Positions 56,624-64,000 of a DNA stretch of 64,000 nucleotides are shown in pieces. Origin of the DNA: Budorcas taxicolor (taxonomy: Eukaryota; Chordata; Mammalia; Artiodactyla; Bovidae). The notes below the pieces were generated by a model. That model saw only the letters and a program-made list of their open reading frames with translations, ran no database searches and was not told where the DNA came from. Numbering within the stretch: the stretch's first letter is position 1; every line of letters starts with the position of its first letter. The translations under genes were made by a program, and so were the position numbers. The stretch spans positions 93,190,170 to 93,254,169 of the forward strand of contig NC_068910.1 of NCBI RefSeq assembly GCF_023091745.1, written 5' to 3'.

Positions 56624-57194
56624 ATCATAGTGATTATTGGGTTTATGAAGATCTTTTTTTGCATAGTTCTTCTGTATATCCTTGCCACCTCCTCTTAATA
56701 TCTTCTGCTTCTGTTACACCCATACCATTTCTGTCCTTTATTGTGCCTATCTTTGAATGAAAAATTCCCTTGGTAGCTCTAAGTTTTTGAAGAGATATTT
56801 AGTTTATCCCATTCTATTGCTTTCTTCTATCTTTTCATTGATCACTGAGGAAGGCTTTCGTATCTCTTCATGCTATTCTTTGGACCTCTGCATTCAAATG
56901 GATATATGTTTTCTTTCCTCCTTTGCTTTCCCTTCTCTTCTTTTCATAGCTGTTTGTACAGCCTCCCCAGACAGCCATTTTGCCTTTTTGCATTTCTCTT
57001 TTTCATGGGGATAGTCTTGATCACTGCCTCCTGTACAATGTCAGGAACCTCCATCCATAGTACTTCAGGCACTCTATTAGAAGCTATTTGTCACTTCCAC
57101 TATGTAGTTGTAAGAGATTTTATTTAGGTCATACCTGAATGGTCTAGGTGGCTTTCCCTACTTCCTTTAATTAAAGTTTGAATTTGGCATAAGG

Positions 57195-57335
57195 CTTGCC
57201 TAGAGAATCCTGTGGACCGAGGAGCCTGCTGGGCTGGGCTTCTGTCTGGGGCTGCTGCCCAGAGCTGGGCTGGGCTGGGCTGCTGTACATGGGGTCACAC
57301 AGAGTCAGACACTAGTGAAGTGACTCAGCATAGCA
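57195..57335 (+). mobile_element. Bov-tA/Bov-A SINE 3' portion with (GGGCT)n expansion, 10-bp TSD
   Basis: 'cttgcctagagaatcctgtggaccgaggagcctgctgggctggg..' then 'gctgtacatggggtcacacagagtcagacac'. The TSD tggcataagg is at 57185-57194 and 57336-57345. Between 57228 and 57285 is an extra G/C-rich tract with repeated 'gggct' units that I do not see in other copies here. Confidence 0.88.
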
Positions 57336-57737
57336 TGGCATAAGGAGTTCATGATCTGAGCCACAGTCAGCTCCCAGTCTTGTTTTTGCTGACTGTATAG
57401 AGCTTCTCCATTTTTGGTTGCAAAGAATATAATAAATCTGATTTCTGCATTGATTATCCAGTGATGTCCATGCTTAGAGTCTTCTCTTGTTTTTTTGGAA
57501 GAGGGTGTTTGCTATGACCAGTGTGTTCTCTTGGCAAAACTCTGTTAGGCTTTGCCCTGCTTCATTCTGTACTCCAAGGCCAAATTTTCCCATTATTCCA
57601 TCTCTTGACTTCCTACTTTTGTATTGTAGTCTCCTATAAAGAAAACATCTACTTTGGATGTTAGCTTTAGAAGTTATTGTAGGTCTTCACAGAACCGTTC
57701 AACCTCAACTTCTTCAGCATTATTGATCAGGTTATAG

Positions 57738-58689
57738 ACTGGAGTGGCATCTATGTGGTGCTGGAGCGACTGTGAGGAGATATTTCACTTCCAAGGCACA
57801 GAAGCCCCAACAAGGTGGTAGAATGGGTGAAATCGCATTTAGACTCAAACCTCATACCTGCCAGAGATTCTCAGAAAGCTCAAACTTACCTTGTGCACAC
57901 CAGGACCTAGAGACCCCACAGAGACAGACAGAGCTGTGTCTGGGTGTCTCCTGAGATGGTATGGATCCGCAGTGGACTGCTGCAGGGGGAGGGGCTCTGA
58001 GTGCTGTAGACCTGGGTATGGCATAAGTGCTCTTGGAGGAGGTTGGCATTAGCCCACCATAGAGCCGCCAGAACTTACACAGGACTGGGGAAACAGACTC
58101 TGCAAGGGCACAAACAGAAACTTGTGTGCACCAGGACCCAGGAGAAAGGACCAGTGATCCCACAAGAGACTGACCCAGACTTGCCCATGAGTGTCCAGGA
58201 GTCCTCAGAGGAGGTGTGGGTCAGCAGTAGCCTACTAAAGGGTTGGGGACACTGAGTGTGGGAGTGCATGCATGGGGTCTTTTGAAGAAGATCGCCAGTA
58301 TCTTCATTACTTCCACCACAGTTTGGCCTCAGGTCAAATAACAGGAAAGGAACACAGCCCTACCCTTCAGCAGAAAATTGGCTTAAAGATTTACTGAGCA
58401 TGGGCTGTTGCACCAGGACAAGACCCAGTTTCTTTCTCAATCAGTCTATCCCATTAGGAAGCTTCCATAAGGCTCTTATCCTTCTCCATCAGGCGGCACA
58501 CAGACTGAAAAGCACAATCACAGAAAACTAACCAAACTGATCACATGGACCACAGCCTTGTTTAACCCAATGAAACTGTGAGCCATGCCATGTAGGGCCA
58601 CCCAAGATGGACGGGTCACGGTGGAGAGTTCTGACAAATGTGGTCCACTAGAGAAGGGAATGGCAAACCACTTCAGTATTCTTGCCTTG
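57738..58689 (+). mobile_element. BovB 5' region in inverted (plus) orientation
   Basis: 'gactggagtggcatctatgtggtgctggagcg' is the 5' start of a long BovB, continuing as leader text ('gtgcacaccaggacctagagacccc', 'tgacccagacttgcccatgagtgtcc'). It reaches about 147 bp further 5' than the outer element's own copy at 53978, so it comes from a different element. Together with 55020-57737 it can be read as one BovB with a 5' inversion. The right limit is uncertain because the text runs on smoothly into the outer element. Confidence 0.7.
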
Positions 58690-59159
58690 AGAACCCCATG
58701 AACAGTATGAAAAAGCAAAAAGATAGGACACTGAAAGTTGAACTCCCCAGCATAGGTGCCTAGTATGCTACTGGATATCAGTGGAGAACTAACTGCAGAA
58801 AGAATGAAGAGATGGAGCCAAACAAAAACAACAGTCAGTTGTGGATGTGACATGTTATGGAAGTAAAGTCTGATGCTGTAAAGAGCACTAGTTCATAGGA
58901 ACTTGGAATGTTAGATGCACAAATCAAGTGAATTGGAAGTGGTCAAACAGGAGATGGCAAGAGTGAACATCACCATTTTAGGAATCAGTGAACTAAAATG
59001 GACTAGAATGTGTGAATTTAACTCAGATGACCATTATATCTACATTATGAGCAGGAATTCCTTTGAAGAATTGAAGTAGCCATCATAGTCAACAAAAGAG
59101 TCTGAAATGCAGTACGTGGATGCAGTCTCAAAAATGACAGAATGATCTCTGTTTGTTTC

Positions 59160-59893
59160 CAAGGCAAAGCGTTTAATATCACAGTAATCCAAGTCTATGC
59201 CCCAACCAGTAATGCTGAAGAAGCTAAAGTTGAATGGTTCTATGAAGACCTACAAGACCTTCTAGAACAAACACACAAAAAAGATGTCCTTTTCATTATA
59301 GAGGACTGGATGCAAAAGTAGGAAGTCAAGAGATACCTGCAGTAACTGTGAAATTTGGCCTTGGAATACAAAACAAAGCAGGTCAAAGGCTAACAGAGTT
59401 TTGCCGAGTGAACACACTGGTTATAGCAAACGCCCTCTTCCAACAACACAAGAGAAGACTCTACACATGGGCACCACAAACTTGTCAATGCAGAAATGAG
59501 ATTGATTAAATTCATTGCAACCAAAGATGGAGAAGCTCTATATAGTCAGCAAAAACTAAGCCAGGAGCTGACTGTGTTTCAGATCATGAACTCCTTATTG
59601 CCAAATTCAGACTTAAATTGAATAAAGTAGGGAAAACCACTAGACCATTCAGTTATGACCTAAGTCAATTCCCTTATGATAATACAGTAGAAGTGGCACA
59701 AAGATTCAAGGGATTAGATCTGATAGACAGAGTGCCTGAAAAACCTTGGATGGAGGTTCATGACATTGTACAGAAGGTAGGGATCAAGACAATCCCCAAG
59801 AAAAAGAAACACAAAAAGGCAAAATGGTTGTCTGAGGAGGCCTTACAAATAGCTGAGAAAGAAGAGAAGCTAAAGGCAAAGGAAGAAAGTTAA
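59160..59893 (+). pseudogene. BovB endonuclease and linker remnant
   Basis: Text equivalent to VYAPTSNAEEA appears at about 59195-59225 and the GDWNAK box is damaged (59295-59320, 'ggactggatgcaaaag' has lost bases). QID is followed by a stop near 59508. GSDHELL-like sequence reads 'ttcagatcatgaactcctt', with Ser-Asp-His intact. The segment 59618-59893 (91 codons, MNKVGKTTRPFSYDLSQFPYDNTVEV..) is the open basic linker. Confidence 0.85.
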
Positions 59894-60115
59894 TATATAC
59901 CCATCTGAATGCAGAGTTCCAAAGAATAGCAAGGAGAGATAACAAAGCATTCCTCAGTCATCTATGCGAAGAAATGGATGAAAACAATAGAATGGGAAAG
60001 ACTAGAGATATCCTTAAGAAAATTAGAGATACCAAGGGAACACTTCATGAAAGATGGGCACAATAAAGGACATAAGTGGCATGGACCTAACAGAAGAAGA
60101 AGTTATTGAAAAGAG

Positions 60116-60454
60116 GTGGTAAAAATATACAGCAGAATTCTACAAAAAGATCCTTATGACCCAGATAACCATGATGATGTGATCACTCACCTGGAGTCAG
60201 ACATCCTGGAATGTGAAGTCAAGTGGGCCTTAGGAAGCATCAGTAAGCACAAAGCTAGTGGAGGTGATGGAATTCCAGCTAAGCTATTTCATGGTGACTG
60301 TACCCATGAAATTAAAAGATGCTTGCTCTTTGGAAGAAAAGATATGGCTAACCTAGACAGCATATTAAAAAGCAGAGCCATTACTTTGCCAACAAAGGAC
60401 CGTCTGGTCAAAGCTATGTTTTTTCCAGTAGTCATGTATGGATGTGAGAATTGA
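60116..60454 (+). pseudogene. BovB frame joined across the RT deletion
   Basis: A 112-codon frame starts with the RT N-terminal text (PDNHDDVITHLESDILECEVKWALGSISKHKASGGDGIPAKL) and runs without a break into FHGDCTHEIKRCLLFGRKDMANLDSILKSR, which normally lies about 300 codons further on. The deletion is in frame by chance. Confidence 0.9.
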
Positions 60455-60858
60455 ACTATAGAGAAAGCTGAGTGCCAAATAAGTGATGCTTTTGAACTGT
60501 GGTGTTGAAGAAGACTCTTAGAGTCCCCTGGAATACAAGGAGATCCATCCTAAAGGAGATCAGTCCTGAATATTCATTGGAAGGATTGATGCTGAAGTTG
60601 AAACTCCAATACTTTGGTCACCGGATAGGAAGAACTGACTCACTTGAAAAGACCCTGATGCTGGGAACGATTGAAGGTGGGAAGAAAACTGGATGGAGAT
60701 GATGTGATGGTTGGATGACATCACCAACTTGATGAACATGAGTTTTAGCATGCTCTAGGAGTTGCTGATGGACAGTGAAGCTTGGCATGCTGCAGTCCAT
60801 GGAGTCACAAAGAGTTGGATACCACTAAAAGACTGAACTGAACTGAATATATAACAAA

Positions 60859-61224
60859 TGGAGGCAAAAGGCATCAAGAAAGGAGAGCTGAGAGATAGAG
60901 AGTGGTAGGTAATAAACAGAAATCTCAGACATACTAAGCACACAGCAGATCACTTGACTCTCCAAGTCATATCAATAGTGTTCCTCCCTCATATATTTTT
61001 GGCCCCTGAAATGGCATAATCTTTCATTCATTTGTCTAGATCTGGATTATTATAACTAGGAGTTTGTCTCTATTTTTGATGCTTGAGTGATGATCAACTT
61101 TCTCCTTTTCCATTGTGTCCCACTTCTGAGCAACCTGATAAGAAACCCCAACTGTTCCCTCTTTGGCACAAACAAGAGATTTGCACTACATGTGAGATTT
61201 CTTTCTCCAGCCCCATGCCTGTGT
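60859..61224. other. Anonymous sequence
   Basis: No feature recognised. Confidence 0.5.
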
Positions 61225-61446
61225 GTGTCTTGGTTGACCAGCCATGTCCTACTATTTGTGATCCAATTGACAGTAGCCCTCTAGGCTTCTCTGTCCAGGG
61301 GATTCTCCAGGAGTAGGTAAACATATTGGAGAATACTGGAGTAGGTAGACATTCCTTTCTCCAGGGGATCTTCCCGACTCAGGAATCAAACTTGGTCTCC
61401 CACATCACAGGCAGATTCTTTACTGCTTGAGCCAACAGGGAAGACC
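61225..61446 (-). mobile_element. Bov-tA SINE with a small internal duplication
   Basis: A reverse copy from 'cttggttgaccagccatgtcc' to 'gagccaacagggaagacc'. The 'attggagaatactggagtaggtag' region contains a second 'ggagtaggta' not seen in other copies. Confidence 0.9.
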
Positions 61447-61640
61447 AACAAGAGCCTACCTGCAATAAAATCCTAAGCCAGTCTCTTTTCCTGGAGTTCT
61501 CAAGACATGTTGGACTTGCTTGAGAGGCCCGCCCTACTCTCGCTAGTGTCCTCAATTACATGAGTAAGGAAATGTTTCCTATTTTCTAAGTATGTATCTG
61601 GCATTACCAGTCGGAATAATTTTAAGTGGTGTTCCTTCCT
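61447..61640. other. Anonymous sequence
   Basis: A short spacer between two reverse SINEs with no recognised feature. Confidence 0.4.
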
Positions 61641-61653
61641 GCTTTAGAGATTG

Positions 61654-61862
61654 GTGGTGGTTTAGTTGCTAAGTCATGTCTGACTCTTGTGATCCCATGA
61701 ACTATAGCCTGCCAGGCTCCTCTGTCCATGGGGTTCTCCTGGCAAGAATACTGGAGTGGGTTGCCATTTCCTTCTCCAGGCAATCTTCCCGACCCACAGA
61801 TCGAACCCAGGTTTCCTGCATTGATTTCAGGCAGACTCATTACCAGCTGAGCTACCAGCGAA
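61654..61862 (-). mobile_element. Bov-tA SINE with 13-bp TSD
   Basis: A reverse copy from 'gtggtggtttagttgctaag' to 'gagctaccagcgaa'. The flanks gctttagagattg occur at 61641-61653 and 61863-61875. Confidence 0.97.
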
Positions 61863-61875
61863 GCTTTAGAGATTG

Positions 61876-62569
61876 ACTACAATGATTTTACAAATTGTCT
61901 TTAATCCCCTTTTTATTCATACACCTTCTTAAATCCTTTACCCACATCTATCCATTATACCTTCAAATTTATATCCCTAATCTGTCCCCTTTTTACTGTC
62001 TCTCAAGTTCAACCCACCATTATAACTCACGGAGCGTTTATCACAGTTCTTCCAATTTTGCCTCTCAGGAGTTCATTTGTCACACAGTCATCACAGAAAT
62101 GTTTAAAATAGATATCTGTTGGACTTTCAGAACATTTAACATAAAAGCCTAATGATTTTATCCTGAATGAAGTAAACCTTGCCCTCTGATCTGGCCTCAA
62201 TATTCTCCTACTCTCCACCTTCCACAAGATTAGCTTCAGTCCCAGTGTTCTTACTGCTCCTCACACACCCATCTTATTCTCCCCTCAGGAGCTTTGCAGA
62301 GGCTCCCTTGATCATGAGTGTTTAAATAAGTGTTCTTTAGACAAAGAAACAAGTATATATATTATGTGTACCCATAGTAAATTGTGCAATTTGCTTTACT
62401 TAGTATACTGATTCAAATGCTAATCTCTTCTGAAAACACCTTCATATAGATTCAGAATAAAGTTTAATCACATATTTCATCACTTGTGACCCAGTCAGTT
62501 TTGACACATAAAACTAACCATCATATAACTGTTATCTAAACTATTCATCACCAATTTATATCACATTCC
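61876..62569. other. Anonymous sequence
   Basis: No feature is recognised. Confidence 0.5.
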
Positions 62570-62795
62570 ATCCTTTATCCTGCTTTATTGTATATCTCAT
62601 TTATTAGTTCATTTAAATTGCTTTACATTTTATTTTTTACCTTGTTAAATATATTTCCTAGGAGAATATATACTGCCAAGGGGCACAGACTTCATCAGTC
62701 TTCAGCACTGGAATAGATCCAGTACCCTGAACAGTGTCTAGTTCATAGTATACACTCAATAGTATATTTCTTGATTTAATGAATAAATTAACAAA
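62570..62795 (+). mobile_element. L2 LINE 3' end
   Basis: 'aggagaatatatactgccaaggggcacagacttcatcagtc' and 'accctgaacagtgtctagttcatagtatacactcaatagtatatttcttgatttaatgaat' follow the order of the L2 3' end (transcript tail with 'ctcaata..tattt..tgaatgaat'). Old and non-coding. Confidence 0.75.
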
Positions 62796-64000
62796 TGTAT
62801 TATTTTATCTCTAAGCACCTCTATGTATCACACATATGCACACAAATAAACTTTGGTAATGAGTTTGGAATGAGATGGAATAAAAGAGGAAACAACCTGA
62901 ATCAAACCTAAAAATATAAAAATTACAGCCAGCAAGCTTTAGAGAACAGTATCAAACCAATGTCTAGTTACTTGCACAGCTTCAGCCTCAGCAGATTCAT
63001 AGTAAGTCTTCCCTTGCTCATCAGTGCTAAAAGAATACAATTTCAGGATAAAGCATTGACTTGTGCTTATGTTTTTGCTCTAGCCTCTGCATAATTGAGA
63101 AGCCAAGTTACTGCACAGAAGTTTCTTCAGTTCCATCTTATATTCAAGTAACCCATTTATGAAAATTATTTTTTAATTTTCATTAAAGTATTCATATATT
63201 TAGTCACATAAAGAAACCTCTGACATTCTTTCACCTCACACTAACCCTAAGAAATTGGATGAAGTCTAACCTAAGAATATAGGCAGGCTAGTGTCAGGCT
63301 AGTCACCGATGGTAGAACTCCTTATGCTCCTGGAAGGAGAAAGAAAACTTAGGGGAATGTGCAGGAGAAAGGTTAGGACTCTGGAAAGGAGCTTTACTAG
63401 ATTGTTCCCAGGAAGTAAGAAGTGAGCAGGTATCAAATGCATAGCTAGAAAAGAAGGAAGTTGATCTGTTAAGTGAGGGTTAAGGTTTAAGTCAAAGTGA
63501 AGCCAGGTACTCAAAGTAGATTACCTAAACAGAGGAAGGTTTCTAGTCAACACAAACACTTGAATACTTGAACAATATAAGATTGGTATAGTTATGATTC
63601 TCATGTATGTTTCTTCTAGTTTTGTACTTAGAAACTTCACTTAGAAAACTCTGGCCAGAATCAACAGTGCTTAAGAAGAATAAAAACAGATTACTTTTGT
63701 CTTTTCTCAGACCAAAGTTTTACAGCAAAAGACCATCCCCAGTTTCTTCGAATTCTTATTAGCAAGGAAATGTGGTAATAGTGACTGTTTTTATGGATGA
63801 AACTTGAGTATAAGGTAAAAGACAGCCGAGGAAATCCCTGTAAAATGCTGTGGTTGAGCTTGGACATCATGCAGCACAGCATTCAAATTCTGCTTCTCTC
63901 ATTTATTGTAAGATATGGAAAGATGATTTCACTTAGCAACCTCAGTTTCTTCAAGTGCAGAATAATTCTAACACATCGCACCTCATTAAGTTAGTGTAAG
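62796..64000. other. Anonymous sequence to the window end
   Basis: No gene or repeat is recognised. Frames of 63-71 codons (63299-63514 minus, 63691-63882 minus, 63797-63994 plus) have no motif. Confidence 0.5.

Larger units (their letters stand above)
55020..57737 (-). mobile_element. BovB LINE, inner minus-strand element
   Basis: It starts with the inverted tail 'gttcagttcagttcagtcac' and covers the C-terminal region, the RT and most of the endonuclease, ending within the VYAPxSNAEE box at 57737. It is interrupted by a poly(A)-only insertion (56388-56413) and a short SINE (57195-57335). It abuts, head to head, forward BovB 5' sequence starting at 57738. Confidence 0.94.
58690..60845 (+). 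mobile_element. BovB LINE, outer element, 3' part, RT deleted
   Basis: It continues from 'gaaccccatgaacagtatgaaaaagc' through the endonuclease (59160-59600) and linker. At about 60290-60300 it jumps from 'gctaagctatttc' to 'atggtgactgtacccatg', removing roughly 0.9 kb with the whole RT palm. It ends in 'gactgaactgaactg', followed by the aatatataacaaa duplication. Confidence 0.93.

Overview
This window is repeat-dense mammalian DNA from a ruminant (cattle, sheep, goat or a close relative). The call rests on three things seen many times: LINEs of the BovB/RTE family, tRNA-Glu-derived Bov-tA SINEs, and Bov-A monomers and Bov-A2 dimers. These families together are diagnostic of bovid genomes. The background is AT-rich. 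I see no intact host gene, no rRNA, no functional tRNA and no CRISPR. No open reading frame reads as a conserved host protein. All recognisable coding sequence is decayed retrotransposon sequence. The window is best described as intergenic or deep intronic.

Layout. 1-13 kb: scattered SINEs, an old L1 3' end, BovB fragments at 3.2, 5.0 and 8.6-10.1 kb, an old element split by a TA microsatellite (4.4-5.2 kb), and a 71-bp tandem duplication (8.4 kb). 14.3-16.4 kb: a three-level nest, young BovB inside older BovB inside L1, with a 12-bp target-site duplication (TSD) proving the youngest step. 17-23 kb: SINEs with clean TSDs, a CpG-bearing gammaretrovirus-like LTR (18.7-19.1 kb) and a reverse-oriented LTR carrying a Bov-A2. 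23-28 kb: more BovB, an antisense L1, and a MIR split by BovB. 28-31 kb: nearly featureless. 31.8-34.4 kb: the best preserved BovB, with endonuclease and reverse transcriptase domains. 34.5-35.8 kb: an LTR-like block. 36-53 kb: mostly anonymous, with SINEs, an L1 ORF2 fragment, a short inverted-repeat DNA transposon and an ERV-like block with internal repeats (50.5-51.7 kb). 54-60.8 kb: a 6.9-kb composite bracketed by a perfect 13-bp TSD. It is a plus-strand BovB interrupted by a minus-strand BovB whose 5' part appears inverted. 61-64 kb: SINEs and an L2.

How the parts relate. BovB supplies endonuclease and reverse transcriptase in trans to Bov-tA and Bov-A SINEs, which share the BovB 3' tail. 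The window records many of those events as TSDs, nested insertions and internal deletions. The most notable structures are the 54-60.8 kb composite, an insertion consisting only of a poly(A) tract at 56.39 kb, the three-level nest, two SINEs stacked at one target site (17.9-18.4 kb), and the LTR-type blocks. I found no evidence of a novel biological system. Boundaries marked approximate were set by eye.
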